Of a stretch of DNA of 64,000 bases, positions 1 to 10,009 are shown in pieces. Made by a program: the position numbers and the translations under genes. How positions within the stretch are numbered: the first letter of the stretch is position 1; every line of letters starts with the position of its first letter. The stretch lies in assembly GCA_030426085.1 (NCBI GenBank), contig JAUHYW010000035.1:1-64000 (forward strand). Direction: 5' to 3'. The stretch comes from a bacterium (GTDB lineage Bacteria > Myxococcota_A > Bradymonadia > UBA7976 > UBA1532). The notes beneath the pieces are model-generated. The model was not told where the DNA came from. It ran no database searches and saw only the letters and a program-made list of their open reading frames with translations.

Positions 1-170
1 TTCACGGTGCCGCCTCGGGTGGTCGTTGGATGTCGCAACCTGACCTCTACCCGAGCGGCGCCGTGTTCGTTCTCCCGTCAGCGGTTGAGTATCGCCCTTG
101 GGTTGCGGGCGTCAGCCCGCGCTATGCCACAGCCCGTGAACGTGTCCCTCGACCGCCCTCCGCGGCGCTG

Positions 171-296
171 ACTGGCCCGATTTCGAAGCCCCACCCGATC
201 GGCGGGCCGCCGACTGGCCCGATTTCGAAGCCCCACCCGATCGGCGGGCCGCCGACTAGCCCGATTTCGAAGCCCCACCCGATCGGCGGACCGCCG
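171..296. repeat. Three tandem 42-bp units, TTCGAA-centred (left copy)
   Basis: The units lie at 171-212, 213-254 and 255-296 and differ by only a few bases. Each begins ACTGGCCCGATTTCGAAGCC and ends in GGGCCGCCG. The core TTCGAA is itself a palindrome. A fourth unit breaks off after 297. The same unit recurs inverted at 720-845. Confidence 0.9.
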
Positions 297-419
297 ACTG
301 GCCCATTTCGGACGACCCGGCCGACATCGGCACCCCGGCACACGCCGCGATCGGGCGCCTCACGGGTCGGCGTCGAATGAGACAGGGCCGAGCGCGCGCG
401 CCCGGGGCGTCCGCCGTCG

Positions 420-600
420 TGTGCCACGGCCCGCGGGCGGCTTCGGAGGCCGCGGCGCGGGCGATCGTGCTCGATGGAGGCGCCTTCGACGGCCGCTTTC
501 GCGCTGTGGCACAGCCCGTCGGCGGCTTCGAAGGCCGCTTTCACGCCGTGGTACAGGCCCGTCGACGGCTTCGAAGGCCGCCGCTCGCCCTGTGCCGCTG
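420..600. repeat. Degenerate 42-43 bp repeat, GGCTTCGAAGGCCGC core
   Basis: Variants of the core GGCTTCGAAGGCCGC recur near 440, 483, 522 and 565, with spacing close to 42-43 bp between the better copies. The downstream part of each unit is a GC-rich version of CACGCCGTGGTACAGGCC. This is a different sequence family from the 171-296 units, but it shares the TTCGAA centre and the period. Confidence 0.65.
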
Positions 601-719
601 CGTGGCCGTCGGTCCGCGCGGTCGATCGCGGGGCTATGGCGCGGGTTGGACGCGCGTGGCCCGTCCGAAATCGGGCTGTGGGGCCGCCCGGAGGCGCGGG
701 CCCCGTCCAAAATGGCGCT

Positions 720-845
720 GTCGGCGGTCCGCCGATCGGGTGGGGCTTCGAAATCGGGGCTGTCGGGGCCGCGGAGATCGGGTGGGGCTTCGAAATCGAG
801 GCTGTCGGCGCCGCGGCGATCGGGTGGGGCTTCGAAATCGAGGCT
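720..845. repeat. Three tandem 42-bp units, inverted copy of 171-296
   Basis: The units lie at 720-761, 762-803 and 804-845. Each contains CGATCGGGTGGGGCTTCGAA, the reverse complement of the unit at 171-296. The two arrays therefore form a large inverted repeat with a spacer of about 420 bp. Confidence 0.88.
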
Positions 846-861
846 GTCGGCCGGCCGGCCG

Positions 862-1610
862 GCCACCTTGATCGGGCAGAGGTGGGCACCTTGATCAGGC
901 AGACCGAGGGCCGAGGTGGGACCGAGGTGCCAGGCACCTTGATTCGGGCAGGACCGGGATCGGGACCGGGACCGGACCGGACCGGGCCGGACCCGGACCG
1001 GGGTGCCAGGCACCTTGATTCGGGCAGGACCGGGACCGGGACCGGGACCGGGACCGGACCGGACCGGACCGGACCGACCGGACCGACCGGACCGACCGGA
1101 CCGACCGGGGTGCCAGGCACCTTGATCGGGCACCTTGATCGCGCCCCGAGGTGGGACCGAGGTGCCGGGACCGGGACCGGGACCGGGACCGGGACCGAGG
1201 TGCCAGGCACCTTGATTCGGACCGAGGTGCCAAGCACCTTGATTGGGCACCTCGATTCGGATCGAGGACAGACCGAGGGCCGAGGTGGGGCCGAGGTGCC
1301 AGGCACCTTGATTCGGCTGGCCGGCCGGGACCGGGACCGGGGTGCCGGGACCGGACCGGGACCGGGGTGCCGGGACCGGGACCGGGACCGGGACCGGGAC
1401 CGGGACCGGGGTGCCAGGCACCTTGATCGGGCACCTTGATCGCGCCCCGAGGTGGGACCGAGGTGCGGACCGGACCGGACCGGACCGGACCGAGGTGCCA
1501 GGCACCTTGATTCGGGCAGGCACCTTGATTCGGATCGAGGACCGGGCACCTTGATCGGGGCAGGCACCTTGGCCAGATCGGCCAGGCACCTTGATCGGCC
1601 TGCCAGATCG
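862..1610. repeat. Palindrome AGGTGCCAGGCACCTT array in GGGACC microsatellites
   Basis: Full or near-full copies of the palindrome AGGTGCCAGGCACCTT (or its GGTGCC..GGCACCTT core) lie at 925-940, 1002-1016, 1109-1123, 1198-1213, 1225-1240 (one mismatch), 1294-1309, 1410-1424 and 1493-1508. Many half-sites GGCACCTTGATCGGG or GGCACCTTGATTCGG lie between and after them. The spacers are simple repeats: GGGACC hexamers (about 1024-1060, 1161-1196, 1317-1410), GGACC and GGACCGACC pentamer/nonamer runs. Spacer lengths vary from 27 to 116 bp between palindrome starts, which argues against CRISPR. The look is REP-like, but no RAYT transposase is present here. Confidence 0.85.
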
Positions 1611-1760
1611 CGATTTCTCCATGCGCCAGGATCTGCGATCGTCCCGAGACGGCCTCGGGTGGGCCGGCGCAACAGCGAATCGACCATTCCTCTCCGTTGC
1701 GCTATCGTTGAGCCGCCGCCGTGGGGCGGCTGGTTGCCCTCAGGGGAGAGTCACGCACGG

Positions 1761-2930
1761 ATGAGCGACCGACGACGCGACGACGAGGAAGACCTGGACT
1801 TCGGCGACGAGGGCTTCTCGTCGGCCGAGATCCCGCTCCTGCCCTTCTACTGGTCCGGCGATCAGAGCCCGGGCAAGCGGGCGGTCAGCCACAGCGGGCA
1901 CGGGCGGCGCAAGGGCGTCGTCCGGCCGTGGGAGGACGCCCGGGAGCGCACCCCCGACCAGTGGGCCCGGGAAGGGTGGACGGTGCGCCGGCTCGACGCC
2001 GGCGAGACGCTGTGGGAGCAGGGGGCCCCGGCCGACGACATGGCCTGGGTCGCCGACGGCGCGCTGGCGGTGGTCATCGACGACCGGCCCGTCGCCCGCA
2101 TCGAGCCCGACAGCCTCGTCGGCGAGGCGTCGGTCTTCGCCGAGGGGCAGGTGCGCATGGGCAGCGTGGTCGCCGTCGAGAAGACGACCCTGCACCTCAT
2201 CGACCGCCCGACGCTCTTCGGCCTCAAGCGGACGGCGCCGGCGACCTACGACGCGCTGGTCGAGTCGGCGCTGCTGGCCATGGCCGAGCGGGTCGAGGCG
2301 GCCGACGCCCAGCTCGTCGAGCGCACCCAGGGGCAGCTCCCGGCGCCCCGGCGGGGGCTGGGCACCGCGCTGACCCGCCTGTGGAAGCGCATCACCGGGT
2401 CGTCCCGGCCGACGATGCCCCCCGGCATCCACACCAGCCTGCGCGAGCTGCCGGGGCTGTTCGACGCCGAGGACGAGGTGATCCAGGCCCTGGCCGACGT
2501 GGTCCGGGCCCGGTACGTGGACGACGAGCACGCGCTCTTCCTCGAGGGCGACCCCGGGGCGTCGCTGTACGTCGTGGGCTACGGGTCGCTGGCCATCCTG
2601 CGCGACGCGGGCGACGGGCGGGCCTATGAGCTGACCACCATCGGGCCGGGCTCGCTGCTGGGCACCGGGGTCCTCATCCGGGGCGGGATCCGGGGGGCGT
2701 CGGCGGTCGCCCGGGGGGCCACCTGGGTCTTCGAGTTGACCCAGCCGGCGGTCGAGAAGCTGCCCGCCGCCGCCCGACGGGCCCTCTTCGAGTCGCTGCT
2801 GGTCACGATGCGCAGCCAGCTCGTCATCGTCGACGAGCTGCTGACCAAAGCCCCCAAGTCGGACGACGCCCTCGCGCTCGAAGAGGTGCTCGACGCGCTG
2901 GGCAGCCTCCAAGCCCGCCAGGGCGCCTGA
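1761..2930 (+). CDS. Tandem cyclic-nucleotide-binding domain protein
   Basis: The product is a 389-residue soluble protein with two Crp/cNMP-binding (CAP_ED) beta-rolls. The first spans about residues 72-175 (LDAGETLWEQG entry, then IEPDSLVGEASVFAEG in the phosphate-cassette region). The second spans about 226-370 (FLEGDPGASLYVVGYGSL, then IGPGSLLGTGVLIRG). No DNA-binding HTH follows, so it is probably a cyclic-nucleotide or redox sensor module and not a transcription factor. Neither cassette has the full RxA-type cAMP contacts of Crp, so the ligand is unknown. The start is the ATG preceded by GGGGAG about 12 bases upstream; the frame is open further upstream only through repeat DNA. It stands alone before the lipid-headgroup genes. 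Confidence 0.85.
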   Translation: MSDRRRDDEEDLDFGDEGFSSAEIPLLPFYWSGDQSPGKRAVSHSGHGRRKGVVRPWEDARERTPDQWAREGWTVRRLDAGETLWEQGAPADDMAWVADGALAVVIDDRPVARIEPDSLVGEASVFAEGQVRMGSVVAVEKTTLHLIDRPTLFGLKRTAPATYDALVESALLAMAERVEAADAQLVERTQGQLPAPRRGLGTALTRLWKRITGSSRPTMPPGIHTSLRELPGLFDAEDEVIQALADVVRARYVDDEHALFLEGDPGASLYVVGYGSLAILRDAGDGRAYELTTIGPGSLLGTGVLIRGGIRGASAVARGATWVFELTQPAVEKLPAAARRALFESLLVTMRSQLVIVDELLTKAPKSDDALALEEVLDALGSLQARQGA

Positions 2931-3007
2931 CGGTCGGGGCGGATTTTCCGTGCATCTGGCGCCCCGCGGCGGTATCGAGACCCGATTACGCCACCCCCGG
3001 AGCCGCC

Positions 3008-3757
3008 GTGTTCGCCGAGATCCGCCGGATCTACAGCCAGAGCCTCAAGCCGGCCGACTCCCTCTTCAACCTGTACCTCGCCCGGCCGCTGGCCGCGCCT
3101 ATCGTCGCGGTGCTGGCCCGGACCCCGATCACCCCCAATCAGGTCACCCTGTTCTCGATGGTGATCGCGACCGCTGGCTGCGCCCTGCTCGCGGCGATGC
3201 CCGGGTTCTGGGGCCTCGTCCTGGGCATCGTCGGCATCGAGCTGGCCTACATCTTCGACTGCGTCGACGGGCAGCTCGCCCGGCTCACCGGGCGCACCTC
3301 GCCGGTGGGTGGCGAGCTCGACTTCCTGATGGACGAGTTCAAGGCCTATCTGCTCGTCGGGGCCCTCGCCCTGCGTTGGTACTGGCACGACGGCGGCGGG
3401 GTGCACGCGCTGTACGCGGGGCTGGCGACGCTGATCGTGATCGGCTGGGCCCTGGCCTCGACCCGTTTCCTGCGCACGCCGGAGTACGCCCAGGCCACCG
3501 GCACGACCCGCCAGCGGCATGGGGCCGCCGCCGCGGCCGCCCGCTCGCGGTCGACGCCGCTGTGGCCGCTGGAGATGCTCGCCCGGCTCATCAGCCAGTA
3601 CCCCGCGACCCTGCCGATCTTCGCCATCGTGGATCGGCTCGACATATTTCTGTATGCCTACGCCGCGGTTCACCTGCTCTACGTCGGCCGGACCGCGCTG
3701 ATCGTGCTGCTGCGTCTCGGGCGCTTCGCACCGCCCGACGCCGGGAGTTCCCCATGA
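3008..3757 (+). CDS. CDP-alcohol phosphatidyltransferase family protein
   Basis: This 249-residue integral membrane enzyme transfers a phosphoalcohol from a CDP-alcohol. The full family signature DxxDGxxARx8GxxxDxxxD is intact: DCVDGQLAR begins near residue 82 and GGELDFLMD closes it, so all metal-binding aspartates are present. Several hydrophobic segments surround the motif (for example FSMVIATAGCALLAAM and GLVLGIVGIELAYIF). The start is GTG. The ATG of the next gene overlaps its TGA by 4 bases. Pairing with a cytidylyltransferase suggests the partner makes the CDP-alcohol substrate. The alcohol (choline, inositol, or another) cannot be read from sequence. Confidence 0.88.
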   Translation: MFAEIRRIYSQSLKPADSLFNLYLARPLAAPIVAVLARTPITPNQVTLFSMVIATAGCALLAAMPGFWGLVLGIVGIELAYIFDCVDGQLARLTGRTSPVGGELDFLMDEFKAYLLVGALALRWYWHDGGGVHALYAGLATLIVIGWALASTRFLRTPEYAQATGTTRQRHGAAAAAARSRSTPLWPLEMLARLISQYPATLPIFAIVDRLDIFLYAYAAVHLLYVGRTALIVLLRLGRFAPPDAGSSP

Positions 3758-4505
3758 GAGCCATCGTCATCGCCGCCGGACAGGGCACCCGGCTGAGGCC
3801 ACACACCGCCGACCGCCCCAAGTGCATGGTCGAGGTGGCCGGCAAGCCGATGCTGCATCATCAGCTCGAGGCCTTCGAGCGGGCCGGCGTCGACGACGTG
3901 GTGGTCATCGGGGGCTACAAGAAGCGGGGCATCGTCGCCCCCGGGGCCCGGGTGGTCGCCAACCCGGAGTACGCCACCAACAACATCCTCATGAGCCTGT
4001 TCTGCGCCGGGCCGCACCTCGTGGGCGACGTGATCGTCAGCTACGGCGACATCGTCTACGCCCCCGAGATCATCCAGGCCCTCGTCGAGAGCCACGCCCC
4101 GGGCACCCTGGTGGTCGACCGGGCGTGGCGTGCGGTCTACGAGGGCCGCACCGACCACCCCATCGAGCAGGCCGAGCTGTGCGAGATCTCGCCCCACGGG
4201 GCGGTGACCCGGGTCGGCAAGAAGGTCGGGCCGGACGACGCCTTCGGCGAGTTCATCGGCCTGGGCAAGCTGACCGCGCCGCTCGTGGCCAAGCTGTGGG
4301 CGCTGTACCTCGAGGCGCTGACCCGGGGCGACAAGCAGCCCTATGGCGACGCGCCGACGCTGCGCAAAGCCTATCTGACCGACATCCTCAACCACGCCGC
4401 GGCCCAGGGCGAGCTGATGGGCGTGCTCGCCATCCAGGGCGAGTGGCGTGAGATCGACACGGTGCAGGACCTCGAGCGGGCCCGCGCCGGACTGGAGTTC
4501 CTGCC

Positions 4506-4509
<4 letters not shown>
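3754..4509 (+). CDS. Phosphocholine/sugar-phosphate cytidylyltransferase family (LicC-like)
   Basis: This 251-residue nucleotidyltransferase has the N-terminal GxGTRLxP loop (G9-Q-G-T-R-L14) and PK at 22-23, which bind the NTP. Further features are the conserved NNILMSL segment and VSYGDIVY, the metal-binding D of the GT-A-like fold. It would use CTP and a phosphoalcohol to make the CDP-activated headgroup. It overlaps the upstream CDP-alcohol transferase by ATGA and the downstream dehydrogenase by GTGA, so the three are probably co-translated. The arrangement resembles the activation and transfer halves of bifunctional IPCT-DIPPS, here split. Substrate identity is open: phosphocholine, inositol-1-phosphate and sugar-1-phosphate are all possible. 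Confidence 0.85.
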
Positions 4510-6065
<1,556 letters not shown>

Positions 6066-6067
6066 GC

Positions 6068-6541
6068 GTGGCCGACCGCGAGACGCTGCTGGCCGGCATC
6101 GCCCGGTTCATGGAGGCGCGCATCCCGTTCAACCGGCACTTCGGCCTGAAGGTGGCCGGGATCGAGCCGGGGCGGGTCGTGCTGCGGCTGCCGTGGGCCG
6201 ATCACCTCGTGGGCGACCCCATCCGGCCGGCGCTGCACGGCGGGGTGACCTCGATGCTGCTCGACAACGCCGGGGGCGTCGCCGCGTTCAGCACCTTCAC
6301 CACCGACCGCGACCGGTGCAGCACCATCGACCTGCGCATCGACTACCTCGGCCCGGGGCCGGTCGGCCGCGATCTGTTCGCCGAGGCCCGGGTCGTGCGC
6401 CGGGGCAAGCGGGTCGTCTTCTGCCGGATGGAGGCCTACGCCGAGCGGCTGCCGGCCGACGGCGAGCGCCGGGCGCCGTTTGCCATCGGTCAGGCCACCT
6501 ACAGTATCTTCACCGCCGATGAGCCGACCGTCCGAGACTGA
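6068..6541 (+). CDS. PaaI-like acyl-CoA thioesterase (hotdog fold)
   Basis: This 157-residue single hotdog domain shows the PaaI/YbgC-type pattern: a helix with PALHGGVTSMLLDNAGG (residues about 56-72; HGG followed by the acidic D in LLDNAGG) and beta-strands TIDLRIDYLGPG and VVFCRMEAYAE. It should hydrolyse an acyl-CoA thioester in the cytoplasm. The GTG start lies 2 bases after the dehydrogenase stop, suggesting translational coupling; an in-frame ATG at 6110 is an alternative but would cut the first helix. Its 3' end overlaps the start region of dusA by 23 bases. Confidence 0.82.
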   Translation: MADRETLLAGIARFMEARIPFNRHFGLKVAGIEPGRVVLRLPWADHLVGDPIRPALHGGVTSMLLDNAGGVAAFSTFTTDRDRCSTIDLRIDYLGPGPVGRDLFAEARVVRRGKRVVFCRMEAYAERLPADGERRAPFAIGQATYSIFTADEPTVRD

Positions 6542-7634
6542 GCCGAGCGCGCCGAGCGCCCCGGGTACGCCGCGCGGCCCCTGGCCCCGGGGCATGCTGC
6601 GCCCGCTGTCGGTCGCGCCGATGATGCAGCGCACCGACCGCCACCTGCGCACGTTCTTGCGCCACCTCACGCGGCGCACGCTGCTGTACACCGAGATGGT
6701 CACCACCGGCGCGCTGCTGCACGGCGACCGCGATCGACATCTGGCCTTCGACCCGTTCGAGCGACCGCTCGCCTTGCAGCTCGGCGGCGACGACCCGCAG
6801 GCTCTGGCCGAGTGCGCCCGGATCGCCGCCGACTACGGCTACGACGAGGTCGACATCAACGTCGGCTGCCCCAGCGACCGGGTGCAGCGGGGGCGCTTCG
6901 GCGCGTGCCTGATGGCCCACCCCGAGGTCGTCGCCGAGGGCGTCGCCGCGATGCGGGCCGCCGTCGACTTGCCGATCACCGTCAAGCACCGCATCGGCAT
7001 CGACGACCTCGATCGCTACGACGACATGCTGAACTTCGTCGACGTGGTCTCGGCCGCCGGCGCCGATCGCTTCTCGGTGCACGCCCGCAAGGCGTGGCTG
7101 AAGGGCCTCAGCCCCCGCGAGAACCGGGAGATCCCGCCGCTGCGCTACGCCGACGTGTACCGGCTCAAGGCCGAGCGGCCCCACCTGCCGATCGAGATCA
7201 ACGGCGGCGTTCGCACCCTCGACGAGGCGCTGGAGCACCTGCGCCACATCGACGCGGTCATGATCGGGCGGGCGGCCTACGAGAGCCCGATTATCTTCGC
7301 CGACGCCGACCGGCGCGTCTTCGGCGAGCCGGTCGAGCCCACCGACGCCTTCGCCGCGCTCGACGCGATGGTGCCCTACGCCGCCCGCTACATCGAAGGC
7401 GGCGGGCGCTTGCACCACGTCACCCGCCACCTGCTCACCGTGTTCAACGGGGTGCCCGGCGCAAAACGCTGGCGCCGCCGGCTCAACGCCGCCGCGCTCG
7501 ACGCCGAGGCCGGGCTGGATCTGTTCGTCGACGCCATCGAGGAGATGCGGGCCCGGGCGGCGGGGGCTTCGAAAGAGGCACACCCCCGATCCCACGGCGC
7601 CTTGCCCGTTGACGCCGTAGGATCGAGGGTGTGA
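6519..7634 (+). CDS. dusA: tRNA-dihydrouridine(20/20a) synthase DusA
   Basis: This FMN-dependent enzyme reduces uridines in the tRNA D-loop. The protein is about 371 residues. After a disordered Pro/Ser-rich leader, LRPLSVAPMMQRTDRH is the typical DusA entry. NVGCPSDRVQRGRFGACLM follows, with catalytic Cys at residue 130 in FGACL, then TVKHRIGIDD and the FMN phosphate site INGGVRT and MIGRAAYESP. The match to the E. coli DusA NVGCPSDRVQxGxFGACLM block is nearly exact. The start chosen is ATG at 6519, inside the upstream gene; an ATG at 6594 just before LRPLSVAPMM is also possible. The C-terminal tail past about residue 345 is not conserved-looking. Confidence 0.93.
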   Translation: MSRPSETEPSAPSAPGTPRGPWPRGMLRPLSVAPMMQRTDRHLRTFLRHLTRRTLLYTEMVTTGALLHGDRDRHLAFDPFERPLALQLGGDDPQALAECARIAADYGYDEVDINVGCPSDRVQRGRFGACLMAHPEVVAEGVAAMRAAVDLPITVKHRIGIDDLDRYDDMLNFVDVVSAAGADRFSVHARKAWLKGLSPRENREIPPLRYADVYRLKAERPHLPIEINGGVRTLDEALEHLRHIDAVMIGRAAYESPIIFADADRRVFGEPVEPTDAFAALDAMVPYAARYIEGGGRLHHVTRHLLTVFNGVPGAKRWRRRLNAAALDAEAGLDLFVDAIEEMRARAAGASKEAHPRSHGALPVDAVGSRV

Positions 7635-7809
7635 CGCCACCCTAGCCCGGACCCGCGGCCTGCGTATCTGAAAGGTTCCAAAAGTCCCGGGTCCGGCCCG
7701 GCAGGAACTCGAAGACCGTTTACGTGTCACCGGGCAGAGATCGACCCATCGATATGTTATGCACGTTGATGCGCCGACGTACCGCTCCCTGCACCTGCCG
7801 ACGAAACGG

Positions 7810-9837
7810 ATGAACACGATGCCACGCCTGCTCACCGGCCTGCCCGCCCTCTCCGCGCTGATCTGCGCCACGCTGTTCTGGGCGGCGCCGGCCTTCGCCG
7901 GGGCGCCCGCCAAAGGCGCCGAGGCCAGCTCCAGCCCGCTGATCTGCTGGACGCTGCCCAGCCTGATGAACCGCTACTTCGAGAACCACGTCTCCGTGCG
8001 CCAGGCCGACGACGACTTCGATCGACGCATCGTGGAGCTCTTCGCCGAAGGGCTCGACGGCACCAAGACCCTGCTGCTCGACGCCGAGTACACCGCGCTC
8101 GTCGATCAGGTCGCGACGCTGGTGCGCGACGTGCGGCGGGGCCGGTGCGACGGCTTCGACGCGATCAGCAAGGCCCGCCTCGAGTGGCACACCGACATGG
8201 AGGCGTTCGCCCGGCGCACCCTCTCGGCGCCCGGGCTGACCATCGACGAGAGCCTCAGCCTCGAGCTCGACGCCGACAAGCGCCCCCGCCCCAAGACCGA
8301 CGCCGAGCAGGCCGAGCTGCGCAACCGGCTGCTGCACTTCCAGCTCGCCAACTACGTGCGGGCCGGCACCGAGCTGGAAGAGGCCAAGAAGCGGCTCATC
8401 CACCGCTACGAGCTGATCACCCGCCGGGTCTCGGAGCAGACCGAGGCCGACGTCTACACCGAGTTCCTCAACGCGTTCTCCAGCGCGCTCGACCCGCACT
8501 CGACCTACTTCTCGGCCGATATGCTCGAGGACTTCCGCATCTCGATGGACCTCAGCCTCGAGGGCATCGGCGCGGTTCTGCAGAGCCGGGACGGCTACAC
8601 CACCATCCAGGAGATCGTGCCCGGCGGCGCCGCCGACCGGCACGGGGGCCTCGAGACCAAGGACAAGATCATCGCCGTCACCCAGGTGCCCGACGGCGAG
8701 CCGGTGGACGTCATCGACATGGCCCTGCGGGACGTGGTGCGGCTCATCCGCGGCAAGAAGGGCACCAAGGTCAAGCTCAGCGTGCTGCGCCAGGGCGAGA
8801 AGACCGAGAGCCACGACTTCGTGATCACCCGGGACAAGATCGACCTCAAGGAGCAGGCGGCCAAGCTGCGCTGGCAGGACGTCGAGCGCAACGGGCGCAC
8901 GCTGAAGCTGGCGGTGCTCGACCTGCCCTCGTTCTACGGCGGCGGTCGGGGCAAGGCGTCGCGCAACGCCACCCGCGACGTGCGCAAGCTGCTGCGCGAG
9001 GCCCGGGAGAAGAAGGCCGACGGGGTGCTGCTCGACCTGTCGCGCAACGGCGGCGGGCTGCTGCAGGGCGCGGTCGACATCGCCGGGCTCTTTCTCAAGG
9101 AGGGCCCGATGGTCGGCATCGACGGCCCGGCGACCCCGTCCCAGATCCTGGAGGACGAGGACGACGACGTGCAGTGGAGCGGGCCGCTGGTGGTGCTCAC
9201 CTCGCGGGGCAGCGCCTCGGCCTCCGAGATCGTGGCCGGCGCGCTCAAGGACTACCGCCGGGCGGTGATCGTCGGCGACAGCCAGACCTTCGGCAAGGGC
9301 TCGGTGCAGAACATCGTCAACCTGCCCCCCGGGCTCGGCGCGCTGAAGGTCACGACGGCGATGTTCTTCCGCCCCGGCGGCAAGTCGACCCAGAGCCGGG
9401 GGGTCGAGGCCGACATCGTGCTGCCTTCGGTCTTCGACGACGACGACGTCGGCGAGGCGAGCCAGAAGTTCGCGCTGCCCACCCGCACCATCCCACCGTT
9501 CGCCGGGGACGACGTGCAGGGCGACGACGAGCGCACCCGCTGGCAGCCGGTGGACGACGCGACCATCGCCGCGCTCGCGGCGGCCTCCAAAGTGCGGGTC
9601 GCCGCGTCGAAGGCGTTCGACGAGGTGCGCGAGGCCATCGCCAAGCGGGACGCCAATGAGGGCCCGGCCAGGATCGCCGAGCTGCTCGAGGACGACGCCG
9701 ACCCCGACGGCGACGAGGTCGAGGACGAGAAGAAGAAGGACGAGCTGAGCCCGCACGCCGTCGAGGGGCTCGAGATCCTGGCCGACCTCGTCGTCGGCCC
9801 CGCCTCCACCGCCGCGGTCGACCCCGCCAAGCGCTGA
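7810..9837 (+). CDS. Prc/Tsp-type carboxy-terminal processing protease (S41)
   Basis: This 675-residue exported serine protease cleaves protein C-termini in the periplasm. A signal peptide (PRLLTGLPALSALICATLFWA, cut near AFA-GAP) is followed by the Prc-type N-terminal helical domain (residues about 45-250), with DPHSTYFSADM and SLSLEGIGAVLQ. A PDZ domain covers about 255-345. The S41 catalytic domain follows, with the Ser470/Asp481/Lys496 arrangement (SASASEI, LKDY, FGKGSVQ), matching Tsp Ser430/Asp441/Lys455 in spacing to within one residue. The C-terminus is acidic and Lys-rich. ATG 7810 or 7819 could be the start; both keep the signal peptide. Convergence with cell-wall hydrolase turnover is likely from family knowledge, not shown here. 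Confidence 0.93.
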   Translation: MNTMPRLLTGLPALSALICATLFWAAPAFAGAPAKGAEASSSPLICWTLPSLMNRYFENHVSVRQADDDFDRRIVELFAEGLDGTKTLLLDAEYTALVDQVATLVRDVRRGRCDGFDAISKARLEWHTDMEAFARRTLSAPGLTIDESLSLELDADKRPRPKTDAEQAELRNRLLHFQLANYVRAGTELEEAKKRLIHRYELITRRVSEQTEADVYTEFLNAFSSALDPHSTYFSADMLEDFRISMDLSLEGIGAVLQSRDGYTTIQEIVPGGAADRHGGLETKDKIIAVTQVPDGEPVDVIDMALRDVVRLIRGKKGTKVKLSVLRQGEKTESHDFVITRDKIDLKEQAAKLRWQDVERNGRTLKLAVLDLPSFYGGGRGKASRNATRDVRKLLREAREKKADGVLLDLSRNGGGLLQGAVDIAGLFLKEGPMVGIDGPATPSQILEDEDDDVQWSGPLVVLTSRGSASASEIVAGALKDYRRAVIVGDSQTFGKGSVQNIVNLPPGLGALKVTTAMFFRPGGKSTQSRGVEADIVLPSVFDDDDVGEASQKFALPTRTIPPFAGDDVQGDDERTRWQPVDDATIAALAAASKVRVAASKAFDEVREAIAKRDANEGPARIAELLEDDADPDGDEVEDEKKKDELSPHAVEGLEILADLVVGPASTAAVDPAKR

Positions 9838-10009
9838 GCCCCTCGGGTCTCACCGAGACCGGTCAGCGTGCTGTGCAGGTCCCACCGCCGGGTCCCACCG
9901 ACCCCACGCCGCCCCGTGAACGCCCACCCGACCATGCCCGAGCGTCCCCGGCACGACCGGCACGCATCTTGATACTGCATCGAGCCGACGACACGCTCGG
10001 AGGCTCGCC

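Larger units (their letters stand above)
1..1760. other. Non-coding repeat field
   Basis: No convincing gene lies in the first 1.76 kb. Long open frames exist on both strands, but they are low-complexity translations of repeats (Arg/Pro/Gly/Ser-rich) and stay open in several frames at once, which GC-rich DNA with few stop trinucleotides will do. The contents in order are: three direct 42-bp units at 171-296; a degenerate 42-43 bp repeat at about 420-600; three 42-bp units in opposite orientation at 720-845; and a palindrome plus microsatellite field at about 862-1610. The first supported gene starts at 1761. A TATCGT hexamer at 1708-1713 could be its -10 box. Confidence 0.75.

Noticed and set aside
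862-1610. CRISPR-like array
   Set aside because: The spacing between palindromes runs from 27 to 116 bp, the spacers are themselves simple repeats, and no cas gene is in the window.
122-1687. Long open frames over the repeat field on both strands (up to 521 codons)
   Set aside because: The translations are low-complexity Arg/Pro/Gly/Ser repeats, several frames are open at once, and there is no Shine-Dalgarno or domain. They come from 42-bp and hexamer repeats lacking stop trinucleotides.
6480-6518. A start 13 codons upstream of the chosen dusA ATG
   Set aside because: The added residues are Pro/Ser-rich and lie deeper inside the thioesterase gene.
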